A stretch of 64,000 nucleotides of DNA from the NCBI GenBank assembly GCA_030062745.1, contig CP099846.1, positions 5,208,001 to 5,272,000 on the forward strand. Direction: 5' to 3'. A model generated the notes under the pieces. That model saw only the letters and a program-made list of their open reading frames with translations, made no database searches and was not told the DNA's origin. The DNA is from Capitulum mitella. Lineage: Eukaryota; Arthropoda; Thecostraca; Pollicipedomorpha; Pollicipedidae. Shown here piece by piece: positions 49,075 through 60,546 of this stretch. The translations under genes were made by a program, and so were the position numbers. Positions within the stretch are counted from its first letter, which is position 1. Each line of letters begins with the position of its first letter.

Positions 49075-50085
49075 GCGACTTCTCGGTATTCTGGGCGCAC
49101 TTCTCAACTCCAGAAATCCGCATAGTTACCAAGTCATATCGGTACTTAAAGGTGCACAGTGAAAAACCAGCCCAATCACAGGCGTTTAGTGCCTTGTCAC
49201 CAACACAACTTTTCCAAAATAATTTCAAGGTGATTTAGCCACCCACTGTCTCAACAGCTAGCAGCTATCCTCAACAATCATCCCAATATACTCCTTGTCC
49301 ATCCCTTTGCAGCCCCTCTTCATCAGTTCTATTCTGTGTTGTTCCCCTGTGGGATGGGACTGGGAGAGGGAGAGGCAGAAAGAGAAGGAAGAAGGATTGC
49401 CGGATAGAAGAAAATATGGACTGAAACAGGACTGGTGCAATGATGGGATATTGGGCAGGACTGTTAACCCATCATTGACTGGGATATTTCATTACATTCC
49501 ACAAACTGGGGGGCTTTACCACCCCAGCTCCATCTATCTTGAGATGGAGCTGTTTGAATGAGCATGACTCAGCTCATTCAAACAGCAATTGATAGCCCCC
49601 ATCCTCCTACTTGCCACTGTCCTGGTTCTGTTAGTCCTCATCTCTCTCTTAACCTCATTCAGGTTCTCCATAGTTCTGTACTGTCCTGGGCCTCCTTGTC
49701 TGTCCCTCTTCCCTCCCACACACGTCTGTTGTTGTTCAGTCCCAGTCCACCTGCCTATTCCATCCCAGCACCATCTCCGCTTATTTTGAGTTTCGTGACA
49801 GCCATATTTTGATAGTATTTCAGTGACATCATATCTTATGGCATGTTTGCTGACTGTCAATGCTTAAAGGTCATTGTTGATCAGTTTCATGAAAATGCTG
49901 AAGTTACTTTGAGATTATTTTAAGGAAGTTGTGTTGGTGACAAGGCACTTAATGTCTGTGATTGGGCTATTGTTTAATATTGTTTTTAAACATCTTTTGG
50001 TACCAGTATGACTTGGTAACCATGTGGATTTTTGGAGTTATGAGAAGTGGGAAGCCTGCACCCAGAATATCAGTTTCTCTGGGGT
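49075..50085. mobile_element. foldback-like element with about 160-base inverted arms
   Basis: 49,075-49,225 and the reverse complement of 49,895-50,085 share long matches (for example GTTGTGTTGGTGACAAGGCA and ATATGACTTGGTAAC-like words). The centre holds two hairpins: perfect 10-base arms AGCTCCATCT/AGATGGAGCT (49,526-49,551) and perfect 15-base arms GCTGTTTGAATGAGC and complement (49,549-49,586). No ORF. Many arm differences are CG versus TG or CA. Confidence 0.65.
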
Positions 50086-50254
50086 ACATGTCTTTCTTAG
50101 ATCAAGTGTGCAATTTATGATGTACATCATAAAAAAATTATGTTCATTAGTAAAATGCTTGAATTATGGGTATATATCATGGCAAAAGTACTTAACTGCA
50201 GCATAACTACATATGTATGCAAAGGAATTTACTTCCGGCATTTCAAATCAGGTT

Positions 50255-50520
50255 GTTGGTTTGTTTAATTTGTAGGGGCCATGCCCCCGTGTGAATCTTG
50301 GCTCCTCCTATGGTGTTTCCGCCCCCTTCCCCCACCATGTTTTGCTAGTCTTAACAAGGGAAACAGGCTATTGGATACATTGTAACACAGAAATAAAAGG
50401 ACATGTTGTTGTCAGTCAAAATGTTGTGTTAGAGATCTCTTGAGGAATTCATATTTGGGGAAAGTTAGGTTGTTGGACCCCTGGTCTAACCAATCATTTA
50501 CACAAAATGACAAACTTGGG
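50255..50520 (+). repeat. dispersed repeat R2, copy c
   Basis: Contains GGGGCCATGCCCCC, CTCCTCCTATGGTG and the end block TTTGGGGAAAGTTAGGTTG, in the order seen at 12,090-12,480. Confidence 0.6.
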
Positions 50521-50664
50521 TCCAATGACTTGTTCCAGAGTGCAAATTTTGGGAATGAAGCACCAGAAAGCGATTCATGGTGGTGACGACCAAAAAAGTA
50601 CCAGAACAAATGGACAGTTTTATGGAATACTGCACACTTCGACCATGCATTTCAAAAAATTTAC

Positions 50665-50900
50665 CTTACGCGATGGCTGTATGGAGAAATAAAAAGTATT
50701 GCGAGAGCGCAGTCTTCGCGCAACTCACCCACCAAGCACGGTGCACAGTCAGATTCACAATGAACGCCCCGACTGCGCCGAGAACAACACAGCTAGGGTG
50801 ACGCCGATGACTGTGCACCAGCCGTGCAGAAGCCAAATAAAGTGTTACCAATTTGTGATTATAGTCTGTATGTGCAGCTTTTAGGCCAAATGTGAAGAAG
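50665..50900 (-). promoter_or_regulatory. candidate TXNL1 noncoding first exon / promoter
   Basis: CpG content recovers here after 4 kb of depletion, and CGTAAG|GTAAAT at 50,665/50,664 is a good minus-strand donor. Assignment to TXNL1 is inference; an unknown gene is possible. Confidence 0.25.
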
Positions 50901-51212
50901 GATATGAAATAAAAGCTAGAAACAGGGATGCAGGCCTAGACTACGAGTATCGATCAATGACTCATTATTTATTCAGAGTTCACATGTTATCAGGAAGGCC
51001 TCCAGAGAATTGCCAGTGCAAAAACCTTTCTAGATTCTTGTACGGGCTACGGGCGAAAAACCGGACCGGAAATTTTTTATAAGGGTACAGGTATGGTGAA
51101 CTTTGCGGAGTCGACAGTGGCTTTACAATAGTTTTCCATGACCGGAAATTCGTATGAATGGGTGTGGAGACCAGCAAAAATCTTCATCTGGGTGGAAAAC
51201 GGTGCCAGAAAC

Positions 51213-51364
51213 CAGAGGCGCAACCAAGGGAGGGGGGCGGGCCCTCCTTAGGCCAGCTTTTTGTGGAAACCATTGCACTTCGTTTTCCCGGCCTGTGGTT
51301 TTCGTGTGATTTCAGTTCACACTGAGCTTCGGCCCCTCTTAAGAAAATCTTGGCTGCGCCCCTG
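51213..51364. mobile_element. 152-bp MITE with 16-base TIRs
   Basis: Left end CAGAGGCGCAACCAAG; the right end reverse-complements to CAGGGGCGCAGCCAAG (14 of 16 identical). CAG-starting TIRs of this kind occur in hAT-like elements. No clear target-site duplication. Confidence 0.7.
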
Positions 51365-51373
51365 CGAACAACA

Positions 51374-52596
51374 TTAACCCTGTTCCCGGAGGGCTAGACG
51401 GTATGGTCGATTCCCGGCAGGGGGGCGGATTGGCCCCACCTGAGTTCTCGAGAACTACAAATCAGATTTCATCGCAGCAAATGGCAATCGATTTGTCATG
51501 ACGTTAACTACATTTTTATTAAAATAAATTTTTGAAATTTTGAAAGATGTGGATACAGGGGCAAAAATGTCAAAATCAGGGGTATTTTTGGACATCTTAT
51601 AACTCCGTTGTTTTTGGGCCGATTTCGATGAAACTGGCATGAATCGAGAGATTATGGATAGAGCTTTACCAGTGATACACACATCTGAAATTTTGAGGAA
51701 ATTCATTCGCGTTCACAGCGTTTTAAAAATACGAGGATTAGTTCTCCAACAGCTGAATGAACAAAAAAGAAAAAACACTTTTTTGGCTTCTGCTAGTCGT
51801 GTTATGCTAAAGAAGTACAAATCGCATTACAATGTTTACATAATGTTAGCATAGACGGTGCCAGGGACATGACAAAGGGGAAATGTCATGGTCACACGTT
51901 CTTCAGATCAACTTGTGACCTTTGACCTTAAATGGCCTCCAGTGACCATGGAGTCACTTGGAGTGATCTCGTGTGCATTTAATATCGTCTGTAAACGTTT
52001 TCCATCATTTGAATTCACTCTACTTTAAAAATTCCATTTTATGGCTATTGCGATATAGGGTACGCGCACTGACATTTTAGCTCATAGCTCCGTAACCCTA
52101 CCTGATATCAAGCTGAAACTTGATACGCAAGTAGAGGGCATCTTTCTACGTCATGTATAGTCTGGGTTTGGCATTTGAAAAAAACGGCGCCGAAATTATT
52201 GCAATAGAACCAAATTTTGACTATCGACCGTGACATTCTTTCTACGTGCTGTGATGATGACCTCAGATGAACAAAATTATATCTCCACATTGCCCAACTA
52301 TTTAGCTATTCATCCATATAAAGTTTTTTAAGTTCTATCTTTAAAAGTCTGTTTTTGGCAGACATTTTCCTTTTACCCTCAACATGGCCAGAAATAGCCT
52401 GAGGTGCCTCCCAAAAACGTTGCCTAGCTCCGCCCCTGAGCAACACAGAATTTTGAAATTTTGTCACGGCACGTAGAAAGAACAGCTAGGAAAAGTCACC
52501 AAGTTTCGTGAAGCTGCGTTAAAAAGCCCGGAATTGGCAAGCAAAAAACCTGAGAGGGGGGGGCGGATTCAGCCCCCCTGCCGGGAATAGGGTTAA
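51374..52596 (+). mobile_element. TTAA-bounded MITE-like element, family A copy 2
   Basis: Starts TTAACCCTGTTCCCGG and ends with the reverse complement of TTAACCCTATTCCCGG: 15 of 16 bases match, so these are terminal inverted repeats on TTAA sites. Subterminal G-run/C-run hairpins lie inside both ends. Interior carries GACCTTTGACCTTAAATGGC and related half-sites. No transposase. Confidence 0.8.
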
Positions 52597-53069
52597 GAAT
52601 AACCACTAGTCCCCGGCTTGTCCGGTATGAGCTCTCATTCGAGGAATGCTCCAAAACCCCGGATTATGTGTGTCCGTGTGATGTCTCAGAAAACACTTTC
52701 TCGTCTCATCTGTATGCGTCCTGGGCGATGGGTCTTTACTACGGCATCTCCCAGTTTCTTTATCAGCGGTCCATATCGAGGATGGGCTTTCATGGATGTT
52801 ACCTCGCTCCAGCGGTACAATCACACAGCCGTGAGAGAGCGAGCGGCATGCTAACGAAACCTCACGGCCTCCGCGGTAATCCCCACGTTGCGTCATGCGG
52901 CTGGGCACCCTTCCCGCTCGACGCCTCCCAGAAGCGCGCCTAACCGGTCACCGACCCCCGTCCCGACTCGTCACACCGGCGTACGGCAGCTGCAGTCGAG
53001 CCCCGCTCCGGCCCACGAACCACACGCGGCGCTGCCGGTCGCTCATTGTGAGAAACACATGGCGCAAGG
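52597..53069. other. GC-rich spacer between inverted family A copies
   Basis: 473 bases of different composition from the flanking elements, open in more than one frame on both strands (about 100 codons), matching no protein I recognise. Contains neither TIR nor RNA signature. Confidence 0.4.
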
Positions 53070-54875
53070 TTAACCCTACTCCCGACAGGGGGAGGCTGAA
53101 TCCGCCCCCCTCAGGTTTTTTGCTTGCCAATTCCAGGCTTTTTAACGCAGCTTCACGAAACTTGGTGAATTTTTTTAGCTATTCTTTCTACGTGCTGTGA
53201 CAAAATTTCACAATTCTCCTTTGCTCAGGAGCGGAGTCAGGCAACGTTTTGGGAGGCACCTCAGACCATTTTTGGCTATGTTTAGGGTAAAAGAAAAATG
53301 TCTGCCAAGAACAGAGTTTTTAAGATAGAACTTAAAACTTTATGTGGATCTATAGCGAAATAGTTGGGCAATGTGCATACAAAACTTTGTTTATCTGAGG
53401 TCACTTTACAAGGTCAGGTCAAGGTCAAAAGTCAAAAGTTATTTTTTTTTAAAATAATTTCGGCGCCGTTTCTTCAAATATCAAACCCGGAATACATTTG
53501 ACGTACAAGGGTACCCTCTACTTGTGTACCAAGTTTCAGCTTGATATCAGGTCGGGTCACGGAGCTATGACCTAAAATGTCAGCGCGCGTACCCTATATC
53601 GCAATAGCCATAAAATGAAATTTTTGGAATAGAGTGAATTCAAATGATTGAAAACGTTTACAGATATCAAATGCACATGATATCATTCCAAGTGACCCCA
53701 AGGTCACTGGAGGTCATTTAAGGCCAAAGATCACAAGCTGATCTGAAGAACGTGTGACCATGACAGTTCCCCTTTTTCATGTCCCTGACACCGCCTATGC
53801 TAACATTATACAGACATCGTCATGCGATTTTTACTTCTTTAGCATAGCATGACTAGCAGAAGCCAAAAAAGTGTTTTTACTTTTTTTGTTCATTCAGTTG
53901 TTAGAAAACTAATCCTCCTATTTTTGAAACCCTGTGAACGCCCATGAATTTTCTCAAAATTTCAGATTTGTGTACCCATGGTAAAAGCCCTATTCATAAA
54001 CTCTCGATTCATGCCAGTTTCATTGAAATCGGTCCATAAACATCGGAGTTATAAGAAATCTAAAAGTACCCCCATTTTGACATTTTTGCCCCCCTATATC
54101 CACAAATTTCAAAATTTTGAAGATTTCTTTTCAGAAAAATGTAGGCCGGGTCAAGGACCTATGACCTAAAGTGTGAGTGCGCTTACCTTATATCGCAATA
54201 GCCGTAAAATGGAAATTTTGAAATAGAGTGAATTCAGGTGATTGAAAACGTTTACAGACGATATTAAATGAACACGAGATCATTCCAAGTGACTCCAAGG
54301 TCACTGGAGGTCATTTAAAGTCAAAGGTCACAAGCTGATCTGAAGAACATGTGACCATGACAGTTCCCCCTTTTTCATGCCCCTGGCACGCCTATGCTAA
54401 CAGTATGCAAACATCGTATTACAATTTGTACTTCTTCAGCATAACATGACTTGCAGAAACAAAAAATGTGCTTTTACCTTTTTTGTTCATTCATTTGTTA
54501 AAAAATTAATCCTCGTATTTTTGAAACCCTGTGAACGCCTATGAATTTTTCCAAAATTTCAAATGTATGAACCAATGGTAAAAGCCCTATCCATAATCTC
54601 TCGATTCATGCCAATTTCACCGAAATCAGTCCATGAATAATGAGGTTCTAAGAAGTCTAAAAGTAAACCCATTTTGACATTTTGCCTCCTATTTCCACCT
54701 CTTTCAAAATTTCGGGAACTTCTGTTTTTCAGAGTAGTTTACGTCATGGCAAATTGATTGCCGTTTGTTGCGGTGAAATCGGATTTGTAGTTCTCGAGAT
54801 CTCAGCGGGGCTGAATCCACCCTTCTCCCTGCCGGGAATCGGCCATACCGTCTAGCCCTCCAGGAAAAGGGTTAA
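53070..54875 (-). mobile_element. TTAA-bounded MITE-like element, family A copy 3 (inverted, internal duplication)
   Basis: Reverse-complement orientation relative to copy 2. Left end TTAACCCTACTCCCGACAGG, right end CCAGGAAAAGGGTTAA. Longer than the other copies because an internal block of about 595 bases is present twice (53,552-54,146 and 54,147 to about 54,725). Confidence 0.8.
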
Positions 54876-54949
54876 GGATGTCGCCGCCATAAAGCCATCT
54901 ATGATTTATGGAAGTCATCCTTCCGTAATTTACCTTCCGTAAGGCCTTT

Positions 54950-56175
54950 TTAACCCGCGCACGACCGTCGGTCCGTCCCGAACATCGGCGACTGGGGGGG
55001 GGCAGTTGACCCCCCCCCCCTCTAACTTACGAACGGTTGGTCGCACGATAAAAATAAGCATACCGTTGGAAAGCCTGTGACGAGAAGAGCTCGAAACTCG
55101 TCTCATTTTTAGTTTTAGATAATATGTAAGCCAATTTACGCCCCATATATGTTTTCTCATAGCCGACTGCATGAGACCGAGAAATGGCCTGAATCTCAAG
55201 GGCTGTGACTAATAACGCATAGGTAAAGGCACCAGCGCACAAGTAAATGTCCGCGGATGCCGGTACACGTCTAATTTCCCCAGATTTGTTCAATATATAC
55301 GCCGAAACGTTGAGTTAAAGACACCGTAATTCTCCCGGTCGGCCCTCAGTGTGCGCCGCTGCTGTATGCCGTACCAAATTGACGGGAACTAATTTTAGCG
55401 TTACTTTATTTTCGAGAAAAAAGACAATTTAAGTCAATTTTATTGATCTTTGTGGTTCTTGTGATGGTTTCTCATGCTTAAATTTTGGAAAAATTGATTA
55501 GTTGCCAATCTACAAAGTTGGCGGAGCTTTATTCGCGAGAGCCTGTTTATTCCCAAAATATGCTACTTTTTCAAACTTTTTGAGGTTCCTGGTATTAATT
55601 ACGTTTGTGCAAGCTAGTTCGGCCATTTTCTACCCATTCTGAGTAATTCATCGTCGATTTTGACGGTGGTACATTTTGGCCCACTACAGTTATTCGTGAC
55701 CTGACCTCAGGTCAATGGCTGGAAGTCACTGATATTTTGCCCAATGACGGTAACTAGATGTCTGCTTCACTCCACACTAAAAATGTTATGGAATATTTAG
55801 TCAATTTCCGAAAAAACGGCGATATGTCTGTAAAATGGGCTTGACCTTAGGTCAGTGACCCGGAAAATTCCGAAAAATCTGAGATAGCGGATTTGTTGCA
55901 TCCATCACGATCACTAATCGCTGAAAGTTTAATTGAGATATCTTGTTTTGCGAAAAAGTTAGAGGGCGCTAAACTTTTTTTGACATAGGTCTGTTTGACC
56001 TGACTTAGGTCAGGCACCTGACCTGACCTGAGGTCAAAATTTTGACACGAGATGTAAAATTGATGGAGCAAAAGGTACACAAAGTTTCGCGACTCTGTGT
56101 TTCTTGGTTCTCTCGCAATCCCAGAAAAACCTCAGGGGGGGCAGTCAACTGCCCCCCCAGTCGGGGACGGGTTAA
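54950..56175 (+). mobile_element. TTAA-bounded MITE-like element, family B copy 1
   Basis: Left end TTAACCCGCGCACGACC; right end reverse-complements to TTAACCCGTCCCCGACTG. G-run/C-run hairpins flank both ends (GGGGGGGCAGTTGACCCCCC). Homologous to 62,191-63,400 on the other strand. Right third is dense in TGACC/AGGTCA. No ORF of note. Confidence 0.75.
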
Positions 56176-58009
56176 GGCCATTTCTCTGAACTTTAGACAT
56201 AAACACCTGCCACGCCCCCCCCCCTTCCGACACGCACTGTCAGGATGTCCCCATATGTGTTTTGGGCACCCACAATCATTTTCTGAAAACCACGTCCGTA
56301 AGGCCGTCCTATAAAGAGCTGAAAGGGACAGTAACTAAACATGGAACCGCGAACACTTCAGCGACCAGCACAGAGACAAAGCGCTTCCGCCGAGCGGCAC
56401 GGAAACCACGTGAGTTTGCGAAGAACCCAGAGCGCACACCGACCGCGAGAGCACCGGGGCCATCTCTTTACCCAGAAGCAACGATTCATTACACACAGGA
56501 AGCGAGTGCGGCCCTGGGGGGGGGGGGGGCGGCAGGGAATACAGTCAAAGACCTGGTGCTGTACGAAGGTTGGGATGTCATTCCGTTCACCTTTACCATA
56601 GGGTACAGGAATGCACAGCCACAGACCTCAGGAGAACATAGAACGGGCTGCGCCCTGCGCGGCCGGCAGGGTGTGGACAAAAAAGCTGTCGAAGCGTCAA
56701 GGTAATCCGATTTTAATTCAGAGATTACTACAAAATTACGTTATATGCCTATCTTTGTTTGGGGTATGAGATTTCATTTCAATTTTGTGATTTCATTTGA
56801 ATGGTTTATTACATAAATCTTGTGTCACTACTACAATGGAGCCAAGCACGGATCCATAGCTGTTCGGGAGGAGGGAATTTTGGCCAAACCAAAACGGCAT
56901 TGTAAGGGCGCCAGAATCGCACCAAAAGGGCGTCAAAATCGCGCCGGAGGGACGCCAAATTTGATCGTAATAACGTTTAAATAACGCGGAATGTTCAGTT
57001 GCAAGTGACTGGCGGCGTCACAACGACTCACGAGAGCATTCTGACTCGTTCGCGTTTAAAAGCGGGATATACCATATTATATAGGGCTTTATTATGATAC
57101 ATATGTACTATATTTTGGCCGCCTCTTCGATGTTTCGAGGGAACCTCTTTAGCAGAAGGGTACCCATATCCTATTACAAGAGCGCACGATGTCACCTGTG
57201 CGCTCGTTAACGATAAGACATCTTTGGATCATCGGATGAAATTTGTCCGTGAAAAATGGAATCAAACACCTGTGTGAACATAAGGTTTGGCTTTGTGTCT
57301 CTGCGTCACAAGGGAGCCATTCCAACAAAAGGACGCCTACCACTCAAACGTTGGTGCCTGCTCGGTGTTACTAAGCAGGCTTATGCCTGATTCACCCTGA
57401 GTGCATCGATTCACGTTCAGATTTCCAGAACGGGGAATCGAGTCTGATTCAGGTTCACCGCATTTTTTTCAAGTGAATCGATTCGGTTGGGGTCCAGAGT
57501 CATAAGTGAATCGTTTCAGTTTTGATTTAATTCTCAATGATATGGACGCCAAATACAGTTTGATCCGCGCGTAACAAATCCGTTGATAACGAAATCTGGC
57601 CAAAGCGGAATAACTTGTCCGGTCCCCTCAAAATTCAGTGTAAAGGCCGAATATTGCGAAATCGGCTATAACGAAGCTCCATTTATGACATGAATCCGAG
57701 TTCTGCGAAATTTAGGGCAATTTTCAATCAAGCTTTCCTATCTTCTGGACAGCATGAAGCAGAGCAAGAATCATTCAATACAGTCGTATTTATAACCCAG
57801 AATCTTTAAGCCGGAGGCACCCTCACCAAAGATGAGAATACAGGTGAGAGAAAGGCGATGAAAGGTGATACAGGTGATGAGAAAATAGGCGAGGGTGTCA
57901 GAGGGGAAACCTTTCTTTGAAGAGGGCAGATTCGCTTCTGGCCTGCAGAAAATTCGCACTTAGCTCTCACTCTGCCGCACCTCAGAAAAACGCCCACTGA
58001 TGGGGTTGG
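56176..58009. other. gene-poor intergenic
   Basis: No gene recognised. 57,400-57,540 has several GAATCGATTC-like words. 57,570-57,690 resembles, in ATAACGAA words, the ends of pogo/Tigger-type elements, a weak hint only. 56,880-56,960 shows CGCCA-rich short repeats. Confidence 0.4.
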
Positions 58010-58900
58010 GGTATATTTTGTCCTCCCCCATTTTCTAATCTACTCAACCTACTTCAACAAAATTTTATGGGAAAGAAGCAAACTTACATCAGAGAAGTGA
58101 ACTTACAACTTACAGAAATGAACTTACCTTTCTCAGAAAATGAATGACTTAGGTCACATCTATCAAGGTCAAATGAGTCAACTGTCGAATTAGTAGAGCT
58201 CTTCCTTGCTCCGAAATTACAGGGCCGATGGCAACAAAGTTTTGTAGAATCTTAGTCCATAGCGCTATGGACTAAGATCCATCTTACATCCCACGACGCG
58301 AGGTTAGCCTAGGTGAGGTCAAACAAGGTGACCCCAAGTCAACATTTGGAAATGCTGAATTTCGTGAAAATTTATCATAATACAGTCACGTGGGTTGTTA
58401 GTAGGTAAGATATCTTTGTATAACCGTACGTTAGGTGACCTACTCAGGTCATCTGAGGTCATCATAGTTCACCTAAGTAAAAAACTACATCGTCGTAAAG
58501 TGTAATTAAAATCATCCGGGTGAAACCGGAGAAAATAAATAATTATTTTTTGTTTACATTAACCGACCTTGGGAATTTTGGTTGACCTGACCTGGTTTTC
58601 CCGTACTATGAGGTAACTGCATTTCAGATTCGATCAAGGCCCCCACCACTTTTCCATGTGACCCATTTACAGAATACTGGACCTTTTTACTTACACATGA
58701 CCCGATTCACCTCGACTGACCTTACCCAGGGTGCCTATGTCTTTGAGTTGTAAGTTTTATCGCACGGGCTAACTCACTGCAATAATTTGCAGTTGTGTGA
58801 CTGGCAAAAGCCTATTCATGTACGCCAAATAATCACCTTCCTTCGGCCCGACACGCGTGCGGAGGACGGTCGTCCTGCGCCCGTCCGCTGCCGACTAAAG
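58010..58900. repeat. AGGTCA-rich repeat-like block with a 30-bp perfect palindrome
   Basis: Carries many GGTCA/TGACC words and a perfect palindrome at 58,249-58,278 with arm ATCTTAGTCCATAGC. Similar in style to 3,000-3,400. Ends not defined. Confidence 0.45.
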
Positions 58901-59502
58901 ATCCGCTGCGTCACTGACTTCCCGACTCCGCCGGGCTGTAATAACAAAACTTACCGAACGATGTTGAAATTTAAAATGGTAAAAGATTAGAAGTCCAGCA
59001 GAAGACAAACAAAATTTCCTTCTCCTAGCTTTATTGCTACTGATGCCCTGCACAGAGAAATATAAGCGGTGGGCAATCTTTGCACCCACCAGCGCGAAGT
59101 TACATCACTACATCGGCTACGTCGGCAGGGCGGTCAGCAGCCAAAACAGTATGCTTAGATACGACAGAGATACGACGAACAGGTGGAGGCGAACTTTCCA
59201 GGTATTCTTCTGAGGGTGTGCTCGTTCCATGATGACTGTATCGAGCAACAAACGGTATGACTTAGCATTGCAACAGAGGGTTAAGAAGGTTGAGGTAGCC
59301 GAGAAAGCGGGTCTTGCGGCTTGCGAGATTTCGAGATCTGACTTCGACATGACATCAAAAGGAAATTCTAGTCGTTGGTCTCTGGTTTTCTTATAGCTTT
59401 GGACAATCCATATCATTTAAAACAAATTTTCAAGAAGGTCCCACAAATTCATTATAAGCGGTCTTAACTATATACATATAGATATATAAATTGAACAGTT
59501 TG

Positions 59503-59503
<1 letters not shown>

Positions 59504-59553
<50 letters not shown>

Positions 59554-59559
59554 CACACA

Positions 59560-59605
<46 letters not shown>

Positions 59606-59622
59606 TATAGTATATATATATA
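59504..59622. repeat. (CA)n then (TA)n compound microsatellite
   Basis: CA repeats 59,504-59,560 followed by TA repeats to about 59,622 with minor interruptions. Confidence 0.95.
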
Positions 59623-59675
59623 AGCTTTTCGAAAAAAGGGCACTTTGATTATGACATGGCAAAAACTCTCCCATT

Positions 59676-60546
59676 TATCAGTCTGGCGGATGGATGTTTT
59701 TTCAGTTTTTGGCTAATTCATTTAGAGGGGGTGGCTCGCCGCTGACCACATTCACTGTGCCCTTCGGAGGGATGTGACATTGCTTTGTCCTTCCTCTCCC
59801 TTTCTCTCATTTATCCGTGGTAAATCTTCTCTGGTCTTTTGTCTACCAAAATATCTGACGTTTTACTGCTTCAGTCTTTGCCAACTATTCTGTTATTTAA
59901 TTTCTAGTAAGACGTTGCAAAAAGCGCGATTAGGACAACTCTGCCACATTTGCGCCATATGACGTGCCTCACTACGCCTCCATAAATATGATGGGGAGTT
60001 CTAAACTCAGTCACTTTTGTGGCGGCAATAGAAGATAGTGAACCACTGTCTGGTAGACTATGAACAGTTTTTTTTATTCCTATAACACTTGTTATTCTTT
60101 CTGCCAATAGTTCCCAACAATCGGGAAGAGGTGCTCGGATCCAGACAGGATGCTCGGCAAACCCATGGAGGTGGTTACATACGGACGCCTCAGATGAGCT
60201 CAGGGTCCATACCCCTCTTGTGACCCGAAAATACTTCAAAGTACTTCGTTGTTAAGCCCAGATATAAAACAGTCCTTCATTTTCTAAGCGTCGAAGTAAG
60301 GTCACCAAAATCATGATGGTTTTGGGATTTGAGAAGGGTGCATTCTGCCCTCTCCAGATTCTATTTTTGCTTGTTAACTAGGCAGCAAATCCCTGCAGTG
60401 ACAGCTAAGTCCCCCAACAGGGAGAGGAAGGACAAAACAAGGTCACATCCCTCCGAAGGGCACAATGAATATGGTTAGCGGCGAGCCATCCCCTCTAAAT
60501 GAATTAGCCAAAAGCTGAAAAAAACATCCATCCGCCAGACTGATAG
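59676..60546. mobile_element. inverted-repeat element with about 130-base arms
   Basis: 59,676-59,808 and the reverse complement of 60,422-60,546 match closely (TATCAGTCTGGCGGATGGATG, CCCTTCGGAGGGATGTGAC). The loop of about 610 bases has no recognisable ORF. No target-site duplication seen. Could be a foldback transposon or an inverted duplication. Confidence 0.7.

Larger units (their letters stand above)
45475..50664 (-). other. TXNL1: inferred TXNL1 5' intron, CpG-depleted from about 46,430
   Basis: Bounded by the acceptor-like TTTTCAG near 45,475 and a candidate donor CGTAAG|GTAAAT at 50,664 on the minus strand. Contents: decayed LINE (47,460-48,545), foldback pair (49,060-50,085) and R2 copy (50,255-50,520). 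No coding exon found. 45,500-46,430 has normal CpG. The intron is inferred from composition and splice sites only. Confidence 0.35.

Noticed and set aside
56262..56705. 147-codon ORF
   Set aside because: No family resemblance; other frames on both strands are similarly open and a long G run interrupts it.
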